From Taudactylus pleione (Eukaryota > Chordata > Amphibia > Anura > Myobatrachidae), in assembly GCA_031769625.1 (NCBI GenBank), contig JAUIMM010001418.1:844034-908033 (forward strand): a DNA stretch of 64,000 bases, given 5' to 3'. Numbering within the stretch: the first letter of the stretch is position 1; the number at the start of each line of letters is the position of its first letter. The notes under the pieces were generated by a model. The model saw only the letters and a program-made list of their open reading frames with translations. It did no database searches and had not been told where the DNA came from. Shown piece by piece: positions 25,600-39,125 of this stretch. The translations under genes were made by a program, and so were the position numbers.

Positions 25600-28500
25600 C
25601 TGTGTGCTCCTGAGTCTGTATATGGGAGACTGCGCTGAGTAATGTGATATGTGACACCTGTATATCTGTGTGCTCCTGAGTCTGTATATGGGAGACTGTG
25701 CTGAGTAATGTGATATGTGACACCTGTATATCTGTGTGCTCCTAAGTCTGTATATAGGAGACTGTGCTGAGTAATGTGAAAAGTGACACCTGTATATCTG
25801 TGTGCTCCTGAGTCTGTATATGGGAGATTGCGCTGAGTAATATGATATGTGACACCTGTATATCTGTGTGCTCCTGAGTCTGTATATAGGAGACTGTGTT
25901 GAGTAATGTGATATGTGACACCTGTATATCTGTGTGCTCCTGAGTCTGTATATAGGAGACTGTGCTGAGTAATGTGATATGTGACACCTGTATATCTGTG
26001 TGCTCCTGAGCCTGTATATGGGAGACTGCGCTTAGTAATGTGATATGTGACACCTGTATATCTGTGTGCTCCTGAGTCTGTATATAGGAGACTGCGCTGA
26101 GTAATGTGGTATGTGACACCTGTATATCTGTGTGCTCCTGAGTCTGTATATGTTAGAATGTGCTGAGTAATGTGATATGTGACACCTGTATATCTGTCTC
26201 CTCCTGACTCTGTATATGGGAGACTGAGCTGAGTAATGTGATATGTGACACCTGTATATCTGTGTGCTCCAGACTCTGTATATGGGAGGCTGCGCTAAGT
26301 AATGTGATATGTGACAACTGTATATCTGTGTGCCCCTGAGTCTGTGTATGGGAGACTGTGCTGAGTAATGTGATATGTGACACCTGTATATCTGTGTGCT
26401 CCTGAGTCTGTATAGGGGAGACTGCGCTGAGTAATGTGACACCTGTATATCTGTGTGCTCCTGAATCTGTATATGGGAGACTGTGCTGAGTAATGTGATA
26501 TGTGACACCTGTATATCTGTGTGCTCCTGAGTCTGTATATGGGAGATTGTGCTGAGTAATGTGATATGTGACACCTGTATATCTGTGTGCTCCTGATTCT
26601 GTATATGGGAGACTGCGCTGAGTAATGTGATATGTGACACCTGTATATCTGTGTGCTCATCAGTCTGTATATGGGAGACTGTGCTGAGTAATGTGATATG
26701 TGACACCTGTATATCTGTGTGCTCCTGAGTCTGTATATGGGAGACTGCGCTGAGTAATGTGACACCTGTATATCTGTGTGCTCCTGAGTCTGTATATGGG
26801 AGACTGCGCTGAGTAATGTGACACCTGTATATCTGTGTGCTCCTGAGTCTGTATATGGGAGACTGTGCTGAGTAATGTGATAGGTGACTCCTGTATCTCT
26901 GTGTACTCCTGAGTCTGTATATGAGAGACTGCGTTGAGTAATGTGATGTGTGACACCTGTATATCTGTGTGCTCCTGAGTCTGTATATGGGAGACTGCGC
27001 TGAGTAATGTAATACGTGACACCTGTATATCTGTGTGCTCCTGAGACAGTATATGGGAGACTGCGCTGAGTAATGTGATATGTGACACCTGTATATCTGT
27101 GTGCTCCTGAGTCTGTATATGGGAGACTGCGCTGAGTAATGTGATAGGTGACACCTGTATATCTGTGTGCTCCTGAGTCTGTATATAGGACACTGCGCTG
27201 AGTAATGTGACAGCTGTATATCTGTGTGCTCCTGAGTCTGTATATGGGAGACTGCGCTGAGTAATGTGATATGTGACACCTGTATATCTGTGTGCTCCTG
27301 AGTCTGTATATAGGAGACTGCGCTGACTAATGTGATATGCGACACCTGTATATCTGTGTGCTCCTGAGTCTGCATTTGGGAGACTGCGCTGAGTAATGGG
27401 ATATGTGACCCCTGTATATCTGTGTGCTCCTGAGTCTGTACATGGGAGACTGCGCTGAGTAATATGATAGGTGACACCTGTATATCTGTGTGCTCCTGAG
27501 TCTGTATATGGGAGACTGCGCTGTGTAATATGATAGGTGACACCTGTATATCTGTGTGCTCCTGAGTCTGTATATGGGAGACTGTGCTGAGTAATGTGAT
27601 ATGTGACACATGTATATCTGTGTGCTCCTGAGTCTGTATATAGGAGACAGCGCTGAGTAATGTGATATGTGACACCTGTATATCTGTGTGCTCCTGAGTC
27701 TGTATATAGGAGACAGCGCTGAGTAATGTGATATGTGACACCTGTATATCTGTGTGCTCCTGAGTCTGAATATAGGAGACTGCGCTGAGTAATGTGACAG
27801 CTGTATATCTGTGTGCTCCTGAGTCTGTATATGGGAGACTGCGCTGAGTAATGTGATATGTGACACCTGTATATCTGTGTGCTCCTGAGTCTGTATATAG
27901 GAGACTGCGCTGACTAATGTGATATGCGACACCTGTATATCTGTGTGCTCCTGAGTCTGCATATGGGAGACTGCGCTGAGTAATGGGATATGTGACCCCT
28001 GTATATCTGTGTGCTCCTGAGTCTGTATATGGGAGACTGCGCTGAGTAATATGATAGGTGACACCTGTATATCTGTGTGCTCCTGAGTCTGTATATGGGA
28101 GACTGCGCTGTGTAATATGATAGGTGACACCTGTATATCTGTGTGCTCCTGAGTCTGTATATGGGAGACTGTGCTGAGTAATGTGATATGTGACACATGT
28201 ATATCTGTGTGCTCCTGAGTCTGTATATAGGAGACAGCGCTGAGTAATGTGATATGTGACACCTGTATATCTGTGTGCTCCTGAGTCTGTATATAGGAGA
28301 CAGCGCTGAGTAATGTGATATGTGACACCTGTATATCTGTGTGCTCCTGAGTCTGTATATAGGAGACTGCGCTGAGTAATGTGATATGTGACACCTGTAT
28401 ATCTGTGTGCTCCTGAGTCTGTATATGGGAGACTACGCTGAGTAATGTGATATATGACACCTGTATATCTGTGTGCTCCTGAGTCTGTATATAGGACACT

Positions 28501-28799
28501 GCGCTGAGTAATGTGACAGCTGTATATCTGTGTGCTCCTGAGTCTGTATATGGAAGACTGCGCTGAGTAATGTGATATGTGACACCTGTATATCTGTGTG
28601 CTCCTGAGTCTGTATATGGGAGACTTCGCTGAGTAATGTGATATGTGACACCTGTATATCTGTGTGCTCCTGAGTCTGTATATGGGAGACTTCGCTGAGT
28701 AATGTGATATGTGACACCTGTATATCTGTGTGCTCCTGAGTCTGTATATAGGAGACTGCGCTGAGTAATGTGATATGTGACACCTGTATATCTGTGTGC

Positions 28800-28875
28800 C
28801 CCTGAGTCTGTATATGGGAGATTGCGCTGAGTAATGTGATATGTGACACCCTGTATATCTGTGTGCTCCTCAGTC
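28800..28875. repeat. 67-bp monomer with a one-base insertion
   Basis: Near 28,850 the sequence reads GACACCCTG, where both sister copies (around 15,156 and 10,283) read GACACCTG. This is the step that changes the copy I to copy II offset from 13,694 to 13,695 and breaks the long minus-strand open frame seen at 7,465-10,578 and 12,338-15,451. It could be a real private mutation or a base-calling error in a C run. Confidence 0.8.
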
Positions 28876-31800
28876 TGTATATGGGAGACTGCGCTGAGTA
28901 ATGTGACAGCTGTATATCTGTGTGCTCCTGAGTCTGTATATGGGAGACTGCGCTGAGTAATGTGATATGTGACACCTGTATATCTGTGTGCTCCTGAGTC
29001 TGTATATAGGAGACTGCGCTGAGTAATGTGATATGTGACACCTGTATATCTGTGTGCTCCTGAGTCTGTATATGGGAGACTACACTGAGTAATGTGATAT
29101 ATGACACCTGTATATCTGTGTGCTCCTGAGTCTGTATATAGGACACTGCGCTGAGTAATGTGACAGCTGTATATCTGTGTGCTCCTGAGTCTGTATATGG
29201 AAGACTGCGCTGAGTAATGTGATATGTGACACCTGTATATCTGTGTGCTCCTGAGTCTGTATATGGGAGACTTCGCTGAGTAATGTGATATGTGACACCT
29301 GTATATCTGTGTGCTCCTGAGTCTGTATATGGGAGACTTCGCTGAGTAATGTGATATGTGACACCTGTATATCTGTGTGCTCCTGAGTCTGTATATAGGA
29401 GACTGCGCTGAGTAATGTGATATGTGGCACCTGTATATCTGTGTGCCCCTGAGTCTGTATATGGGAGATTGCGCTGAGTAATGTGATATGTGACACCTGT
29501 ATATCTGTGTGCTCCTCAGTCTGTATATGGGAGACTGCGCTGAGTAATGTGACAGCTATATATCTGTGTGCTCCTGAGTCTGTATATGGGAGACTGCGCT
29601 GAGTAATGTGATATGTGATACCTGTATATCTGTGTGCTCCTGAGTCTGTATATAGGAGACAGCGCTGAGTAATGTGATATGTGACACCTGTATATCTGTG
29701 TGCTCCTGAGTCTGTATATGGAAGACTGCGCTGAGTAATGTGATATGTGACACCTGTATATCTGTGTGCTCCTGAGTCTGTATATGGGAGACTTCGCTGA
29801 GTAATGTGATATGTGACACCTGTATATCTGTGTGCTCATCAGTCTGTATATGGGAGACTGTGCTGAGTAATGTGATATGTGACACGTGTATATCTGTGTG
29901 CTCCTGAGTCTGTATATGGGAGACTGCGCTGAGTAATGTGAGAGCTGTATATCTGTGTGCTCCGGACTCTGTATATAGGAGACTGTGCTGAGTAATGTGA
30001 CAGCTGTATATCTGTGTGCTCCTGAGTCTGTATATGGGAGACTGCCCTGAGTAATGTGATATGTGACACCTGTATATCTGTGTGCTCCTGAGTCTGTATA
30101 TAGGAGACTGCGCTGAGTAATGTGATATGTGACACCTGTATATCTGTGTGCTCCTGAGTCTGTATATGGGAGACTGCACTGAGTAATGGGATATGTGACC
30201 CCTGTATATCTGTGTGCTCCTGAGTCTGTATATGGGAGACTGCACTGAGTAATGTGATATGTGACACCTGTGTACCTGTGTGCTCCTGAGTCTGTATATG
30301 GGAGACTGCGCTGAGTAATGTGATATGTGACACCTGTATATCTGTGTGCTCCTGAGTCTGTATATGGGAGACTGCGCTGAGTAATGTGATATGTGACACC
30401 TGTATATCTGGGTGCTCCTGAGTCTGTATATGGGAGACTGCACTGAGTAATGTGATATGTGACACCTGTATATCTGTGTGCTCCTTAGTCTGTATATGGG
30501 AGACTGCACTGAGTAATGTGATATGTGACACCTGTATATCTGTGTGCTCCTGAGTCTGTATATGGGAGACTGCGCTGAGTAATGTGATATGTGACACCTG
30601 TATATCTGTGTGCTCCTGAGTCTGTATATGGGAGACTGTGCTGAGTAATGTGATATGTGACACCTGTATATCTGTGTGCTCCTGAGTCTGTATATAGGAG
30701 ACTGTGCTGAGTAATGTGAAAAGTGACACCTGTATATCTGTGTGCTCCTGAGTCTGTATATGGGAGACTGCGCTGAGTAATGTGATATGTGACACCTGTA
30801 CATCTGTGTGCTCCTGAGTCTGTATATGGGAGACTGCGCTGAGTAATGTGATATGTGACACCTGTATATCTGTGTGCATCTAAGTCTGTATATGGGAGAC
30901 AGAGCTGAGTAATGTGATATGTGACACCTGTATATCTGTGTGCTCCTGATTCTGTATATGGGAGATTGCGCTGAGTAATATGATATGTGACACCTGTATA
31001 TCTGTGTGCTCCTGAGTCTGTATATAGGAGACTGTGTTGAGTAATGTGATATGTGACACCTGTATATCTGTGTGCTCCTGAGTCTGTATATAGGAGACTG
31101 TGCTGAGTAATGTGATATGTGACACCTGTATATCTGTGTGCTCCTGAGCCTGTATATGGGAGACTGCGCTTAGTAATGTGATATGTGACACCTGTATATC
31201 TGTGTGCTCCTGAGTCTGTATATAGGAGACTGCGCTGAGTAATGTGATATGTGACACCTGTATATCTGTGTGCTCCTGAGTCTGTATATGTTAGAATGTG
31301 CTGAGTAATGTGATATGTGACACCTGTATATCTGTCTCCTCCTGACTCTGTATATGGGAGACTGCGCTGAGTAATGTGATATGTGACACCTGTATATCTG
31401 TGTGCTCCAGACTCTGTATATGGGAGGCTGCGCTAAGTAATGTGATATGTGACAACTGTATATCTGTGTGCCCCTGAGTCTGTGTATGGGAGAATGTGCT
31501 GAGTAATGTGATATGTGACACCTGTATATCTGTGTGCTCCTGAGTCTGTATAGGGGAGACTGCGCTGAGTAATGTGACACCTGTATATCTGTGTGCTCCT
31601 GAATCTGTATATGGGAGACTGTGCTGAGTAATGTGATATGTGACACCTGTATATCTGTGTGCTCCTGAGTCTGTATATGGGAGATTGTGCTGAGTAATGT
31701 GATATGTGACACCTGTATATCTGTGTGCTCCTGAGTCTGTATATGGGAGACTGCGCTGAGTAATGTGATATGTGACACCTGTATATCTGTGTGCTCATCA

Positions 31801-32891
31801 GTCTGTATATGGGAGACTGTGCTGAGTAATGTGATATGTGACACGTGTATATCTGTGTGCTCCTGAGTCTGTATATGGGAGACTGCGCTGAGTAATGTGA
31901 CACCTGTATATCTGTGTGCTCCTGAGTCTGTATATGGGAGACTGTGCTGAGTAATGTGATAGGTGACTCCTGTATCTCTGTGTACTCCTGAGTCTGTATA
32001 TGAGAGACTGCGTTGAGTAATGTGATGTGTGACACATGTATATCTGTGTGCTCCGGAGTCTGTATATGGGAGACTGCGCTGAGTAATATAATACGTGACA
32101 CCTGTATATCTGTGTGCTCCTGAGTCTGTATATGGAGACTGCGCTGACTAATGTGATAGGTGACACCTGTATATCTGTGTGCTCCTGAGTCTGTATATAG
32201 GAGACTGCGCTGAGTAATGTGATATGTGACACCTGTATATCTGTGTGCTCCTGAGTCTGTATATGGGAGACTGCGCTGAGTAATGTGATATGTGACACCT
32301 GTATATCTGTGTGGTCCTGAGTCTGTATATGGGAGACTGCGCTGAGTAATGTGATATGTGACACCTGTATATCTGTGTGCTCCTGAGTCTGTATATGGGA
32401 GACTGCGCTGAGTAATGTGATAGGTGACACCTGTATATATGTGTGCACCTGAGTCTGTATATGGGAGACTGCGCTGAGTAATGTGATAGGTGACACCTGT
32501 ATATCTGTGTGCTCCTGAGTCTGTATATGGGAGACTGTGCTAAGTAATGTGATATGTGACACCTGTATATCTGTGTGCTCCTGAGTCTGTATATGGGAGA
32601 CTGCGCTGAGTATTGTGACACCTGAATATCTGTGTGCTCCTGAGTTTGTATATGGGAGACTGCGCTGAGTAATGTGATATGTGACACCTGTATATCTGTG
32701 TGCTCTGAGTCTGTATATGGAGACTGCGCTGAGTAATGTGATATGTGACACCTGTATATCTGTGTGCCCCTGAGTCTGTATATGGAAGACTGCGCTGAGT
32801 AATGTGATATGTGACACCTGTATATCTGTGTGCTCCTGAGTCTGTATATGGGAGACTTCGCTGAGTAATGTGATATGTGACACCTGTATAT

Positions 32892-34711
32892 CTGTGTGCT
32901 CATCAGTCTGTATATGGGAGACTGTGCTGAGTAATGTGATATGTGACACCTGTATATCTGTGTGCTCCTGAGTCTGTATATGGGAGACTTCGCTGAGTAA
33001 TGTGATATGTGACACCTGTATATCTGTGTGCTCATCAGTCTGTATATGGGAGACTGTGCTGAGTAATGTGATATGTGACACGTGTATATCTGTGTGCTCC
33101 TGAGTCTGTATATGGGAGACTGCGCTGAGTAATGTGAGAGCTGTATATCTGTGTGCTCCTGACTCTGTATATAGGAGACTGTGCTGAGTAATGTGACAGC
33201 TGTATATCTGTGTGCTCCTGAGTCTGTATATGGGAGACTGCGCTGAGTAATGTGATATGTGACACCTGTATATCTGTGTGCTCCTGAGTCTGTATATAGG
33301 AGACTGCGCTGAGTAATGTGATATGTGACACCTGTATATCTGTGTGCTCCTGAGTCTGTATATGGGAGACTGCACTGAGTAATGGGATATGTGACACCTG
33401 TATATCTGTGTGCTCCTGAGTCTGTATATGGGAGACTGCGCTGAGTAATGTGATATGTGACACCTGTGTACCTGTGTGCTCCTGAGTCTGTATATGGGAG
33501 ACTGCGCTGAGTAATGTGATATGTGACACCTGTATATCTGTGTGCTCCTGAGTCTGTATATGGGAGACTGCGCTGAGTAATGTGATATGTGACACCTGTA
33601 TATCTGGGTGCTCCTGAGTCTGTATATGGGAGACTGCGCTGAGTAATGTGATATGTGACACCTGTATATCTGTGTGCTCCTGAGTCTGTATATGGGAGAT
33701 TGTGCTGAGTAATGTGATATGTGACACCTGTATATCTGTGTGCTCCTGAGTCTGTATATGGGAGACTGCGCTGAGTAATGTGATATGTGACACCTGTATA
33801 TCTGTGTGCTCATCAGTCTGTATATGGGAGACTGTGCTGAGTAATGTGATATGTGACACCTGTATATCTGTGTGCTCCTGAGTCTGTATATTTGAGACTT
33901 CGCTGAGTAATGTGATATGTGACACCTGTATATCTGTGTGCTCATCAGTCTGTATATGGGAGACTGTGCTGAGTAATGTGATATGTGACACGTGTATATC
34001 TGTGTGCTCCTGAGTCTGTATATGGGAGACTGCGCTGAGTAATGTGAGAGCTGTATATCTGTGTGCTCCTGACTCTGTATATAGGAGACTGTGCTGAGTA
34101 ATGTGACAGCTGTATATCTGTGTGCTCCTGAGTCTGTATATGGGAGACTGCGCTGAGTAATGTGATATGTGACACCTGTATATCTGTGTGCTCCTGAGTC
34201 TGTATATAGGAGACTGCGCTGAGTAATGTGATATGTGACACCTGTATATCTGTGTGCTCCTGAGTCTGTATATGGGAGACTGCGCTGAGTAATGGGATAT
34301 GTGACACCTGTATATCTGTGTGCTCCTGAGTCTGTATATGGGAGACTGCGCTGAGTAATGTGATATGTGACACCTGTGTACCTGTGTGCTCCTGAGTCTG
34401 TATATGGGAGACTGCGCTGAGTAATGTGATATGTGACACCTGTATATCTGTGTGCTCCTGAGTCTGTATATGGGAGACTGCGCTGAGTAATGTGATATGT
34501 GACACCTGTATATCTGGGTGCTCCTGAGTCTGTATATGGGAGACTGCACTGAGTAATGTGATATGTGACACCTGTATATCTGTGTGCTCCTGAGTCTGTA
34601 TATGGGAGACTGCGCTGAGTAATGTGATATGTGACACCTGTATATCTGTGTGCTCCTGAGTCTGTATATGGGAGACTGCGCTGAGTAATGTGATATGTGA
34701 CACCTGTATAT
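32892..34711. repeat. 910-bp tandem duplication, copy in super-block II
   Basis: 32,892-33,801 and 33,802-34,711 match 19,197-20,106 and 20,107-21,016 at offset 13,695, including the private ATATTTGAGAC variant near 33,888 in the second unit. The duplication therefore predates the 13.7-kb amplification. Confidence 0.86.
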
Positions 34712-36847
34712 CTGTGTGCTCCTGAGTCTGTATATGGGAGACTGCGCTGAGTAATGTGATATGTGACACCTGTATATCTGTGTGCTCCTGAGTCTGTATA
34801 TGGGAGACTGTGCTGAGTAATGTGATATGTGACACCTGTATATCTGTGTGCTCCTGAGTCTGTATATAGGAGACTGTGCTGAGTAATGTGAAAAGTGACA
34901 CCTGTATATCTGTGTGCTCCTGAGTCTGTATATGGGAGACTGCGCTGAGTAATGTGATATGTGACACCTGTATATCTGTGTGCTCCTGAGTCTGTATATG
35001 GGAGACTGCGCTGAGTAATGTGATATGTGACACCTGTATATCTGTGTGCATCTGAGTCTGTATATGGGAGACAGAGCTGAGTAATGTGATATGTGACACC
35101 TGTATATCTGTGTGCTCCTGATTCTGTATATGGGAGATTGCGCTGAGTAATATGATATGTGACACCTGTATATCTGTGTGCTCCTGAGTCTGTATATAGG
35201 AGACTGTGTTGAGTAATGTGATATGTGACACCTGTATATCTGTGTGCTCCTGAGTCTGTATATAGGAGACTGTGCTGAGTAATGTGATATGTGACACCTG
35301 TATATCTGTGTGCTCCTGAGCCTGTATATGGGAGACTGCGCTTAGTAATGTGATATGTGACACCTGTATATCTGTGTGCTCCTGAGTCTGTATATAGGAG
35401 ACTGCGCTGAGTAATGTGATATGTGACACCTGTATATCTGTGTGCTCCTGAGTCTGTATATGTTAGAATGTGCTGAGTAATGAGATATGTGACACCTGTA
35501 TATCTGTCTCCTCCTGACTCTGTATATGGGAGACTGCGCTGAGTAATGTGATATGTGACACCTGTATATCTGTGTGCTCCAGACTCTGTATATGGGAGGC
35601 TGCGCTAAGTAATGTGATATGTGACAACTGTATATCTGTGTGCCCCTGAGTCTGTTTATGGGAGAATGTGCTGAGTAATGTGATATGTGACACCTGTATA
35701 TCTGTGTGCTCCTGAGTCTGTATAGGGGAGACTGCGCTGAGTAATGTGACACCTGTATATCTGTGTGCTCCTGAATCTGTATATGGGAGACTGTGCTGAG
35801 TAATGTGATATGTGACACCTGTATATCTGTGTGCTCCTGAGTCTGTATATGGGAGATTGTGCTGAGTAATGTGATATGTGACACCTGTATATCTGTGTGC
35901 TCCTGAGTCTGTATATGGGAGACTGCGCTGAGTAATGTGATATGTGACACCTGTATATCTGTGTGCTCATCAGTCTGTATATGGGAGACTGTGCTGAGTA
36001 ATGTGATATGTGACACGTGTATATCTGTGTGTTCCTGACTCTGTATATGGGAGACTGCGCTGAGTAATGTGACACCTGTATATCTGTGTGCTCCTGAGTC
36101 TGTATATGGGAGACTGCGCTGAGTAATGTGACACCTGTATATCTGTGTGCTCCTGAGTCTGTATATGGGAGACTGTGCTGAGTAATGTGATAGGTGACTC
36201 CTGTATCTCTGTGTACTCCTGAGTCTGTATATGAGAGACTGCGTTGAGTAATGTGATGTGTGACACATGTATATCTGTGTGCTCCGGAGTCTGTATATGG
36301 GAGACTGCGCTGAGTAATGTAATACGTGACACCTGTATATCTGTGTGCTCCTGAGACAGTATATGGGAGACTGTGCTGAGTAATGTGATATGTGACATCT
36401 GTATATCTGTGTGCTCCTGAGTCTGTATATGGGAGACTGCGCTGAGTAATGTGATAGGTGACACCTGTATATCTGTGTGCTCCTGAGTCTGTATATGGAG
36501 ACTGCGCTGACTAATGTGATAGGTGACACCTGTATATCTGTGTGCTCCTGAGTCTGTATATAGGAGACTGCGCTGAGTAATGTGATATGTGACACCTGTA
36601 TATCTGTGTGCTCCTGAGTCTGTATATGGGAGACTGCGCTGAGTAATGTGATATGTGACACCTGTATATCTGTGTGGTCCTGAGTCTGTATATGGGAGAC
36701 TGCGCTGAGTAATGTGATATGTGACACCTGTATATCTGTGTGCTCCTGAGTCTGTATATGGGAGACTGCGCTGAGTAATGTGATAGGTGACACCTGTATA
36801 TATTTGTGCACCTGAGTCTGTATATGGGAGACTGCGCTGAGTAATGT

Positions 36848-36980
36848 GATAGGTGACACCTGTATATCTGTGTGCTCCTGAGTCTGTATATGGGAGACTG
36901 CGCTGAGTAATGTGATATGTGTCACCTGTATAACTGTGTGCTCCTGCGTCTGTATATGGGAGACTGCGCTGAGTAATGTG
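36848..36980. repeat. Two monomers present here but missing at ~23,153
   Basis: The extra 132 bp include the monomer with GTCACCTGTATAACTG at 36,921 and CTCCTGCGTC just after. Homologues are at 449 and 44,224. Presence in three of four copies makes loss in super-block I the simpler reading. Confidence 0.78.
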
Positions 36981-39125
36981 ATATGTGACACCTGTATATC
37001 TGTGTGCTCCTGAGTCTGTATATGGGAGACTGCGCTGAGTAATGTGATGTGTGACACCTGTATATCTGTGTGCTCCTGAGTCTGTATATGGGAGACTGCG
37101 CTGAGTAATGTGATATGTGACACATGTATATTTGTGTGCTCATGAGTCTGTATATGGGAGACTGCGCTGAGTAATGTGATATGTGACACATGTATATCTG
37201 TGTGCTCATGAGTCTGTATATGGGAGACTGCGCTGAGTAATGTGATATGTGACACATGTAAATCTGTGTGCTCCTGAGTCTGTATATGGAGACTGTGCTG
37301 AGTAATGTGATATGTGACACCTGTATATCTGTGTGCTCCTCAGTCTGTATATGGGAGACTGCGCTGAGTAATGTGATATGTGACACCTGTATATCTGTGT
37401 GCTCCTGAGTCTGTATATGGGAGACTGTGCTGACTAATGTGATATGTGACAACTGTATATCTGTGTGCCCCTGAGTCTGTATATGGGAGACTGCGCTGAG
37501 TAATGTGATATGTGACACCTGTATATCTGTGTGCTCCTGAGTCTGTATATGGGAGACTGCGCTGAGTAATGTGATATGTGACACCTGTATATCTGTGTGC
37601 TAATGAGTCTGTACATGGGAGACTGCGCTGAGTAATGTGATATGTGACACCTGTATATCTGTGTGCTCATGAGTCTGTATATGAGAGACTGCGCTGAGTA
37701 ATGTGACACCTGTATATCTGTGTGCTCCTGAGTCTGTATATGGGAGACAGTGCTGAGTAATGTGATATGTGACACCTGTATATCTGTGTACACCTGAGTC
37801 TGTATATGGGAGACTGCGTTGAGAAATGTGATGTGTGACACCTGTATATCTGTGTGCTCCTGAGTCTGTATATGGGAGACTGCGCTGAGTAATGTGATAT
37901 GTGACACCTGTATATCTGTGTGCTCCTGAGTCTGTATATGGGAGACTGCGCTGAGTAATGTGATATGTGACACCTGTATATCTGTGTGCTCCTGAGTCTG
38001 TATATGGGAGACTGCGCTGAGTAATGTGATATGTGACACCTGTATATCTGTGTGCTCCTGAGTCTGTATATAGGAGACTGTGCTGAGTAATGTGAAAAGT
38101 GACACCTGTATATCTGTGTGCTCCTGAGTCTGTATATGGGAGACTGCGCTGAGTAATGTGATATGTGACACCTGTATATCTGTGTGCTCCTGAGTCTGTA
38201 TATGGGAGACTGCGCTGAGTAATGTGATATGTGACACCTGTATATCTGTGTGCATCTGAGTCTGTATATGGGTGACAGAGCTGAGTAATGTGATATGTGA
38301 CACCTGTATATCTGTGTGCTCCTGATTCTGTATATGGGAGATTGCGCTGAGTAATATGATATGTGACACCTGTATATCTGTGTGCTCCTGAGTCTGTATA
38401 TAGGAGACTGTGTTGAGTAATGTGATATGTGACACCTGTATATCTGTGTGCTCCTGAGTCTGTATATAGGAGACTGTGCTGAGTAATGTGATATGTGACA
38501 CCTGTATATCTGTGTGCTCCTGAGCCTGTATATGGGAGACTGCGCTTAGTAATGTGATATGTGACACCTGTATATCTGTGTGCTCCTGAGTCTGTATATA
38601 GGAGACTGCGCTGAGTAATGTGATATGTGACACCTGTATATCTGTGTGCTCCTGAGTCTGTATATGTTAGAATGTGCTGAGTAATGAGATATGTGACACC
38701 TGTATATCTGTCTCCTCCAGACTCTGTATATGGGAGGCTGCGCTAAGTAATGTGATATGTGACAACTGTATATCTGTGTGCCCCTGAGTCTGTGTATGGG
38801 AGAATGTGCTGAGTAATGTGATATGTGACACCTGTATATCTGTGTGCTCCTGAGTCTGTATATGGGAGACTGCGCTGAGTAATGTGATATGTGACACCTG
38901 TATATCTGTGTGCTCCTGAGTCTGTATATGGGAGACTGCGCTGAGTAATGTGATATGTGACACCTGTATATCTGTGTGCTCATCAGTCTGTATATGGGAG
39001 ACTGTGCTGAGTAATGTGATATGTGACACGTGTATATCTGTGTGCTCCTGAGTCTGTATATGGGAGACTGCGCTGAGTAATGTGACACCTGTATATCTGT
39101 GTGCTCCTGAATCTGTATATGGGAG

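Larger units (their letters stand above)
25600..39125. repeat. 13.7-kb super-block, copy II
   Basis: This repeats 11,906-25,298. Matching markers: CTGTCTCCTC at 26,194, 31,332 and 35,504; GACTCCTGTATCTC at 26,886, 31,965 and 36,196; GTACACC at 37,788. Internal features carry over: the 587-bp pair (about 27.2-28.4 kb), the 646-bp pair (about 28.3-29.6 kb) and the 910-bp pair (32,892-34,711). It departs from copy I near 39,125, where it reads GACTGTGCTG against GACTGCGCTG and then follows different monomers. Confidence 0.86.

Noticed and set aside
7033..39125. Treating the near-identical blocks as certain biological duplications
   Set aside because: They are reported as seen in the given sequence, but assembly artefacts in satellites can create or collapse such blocks; read-level support is needed before inferring copy number.
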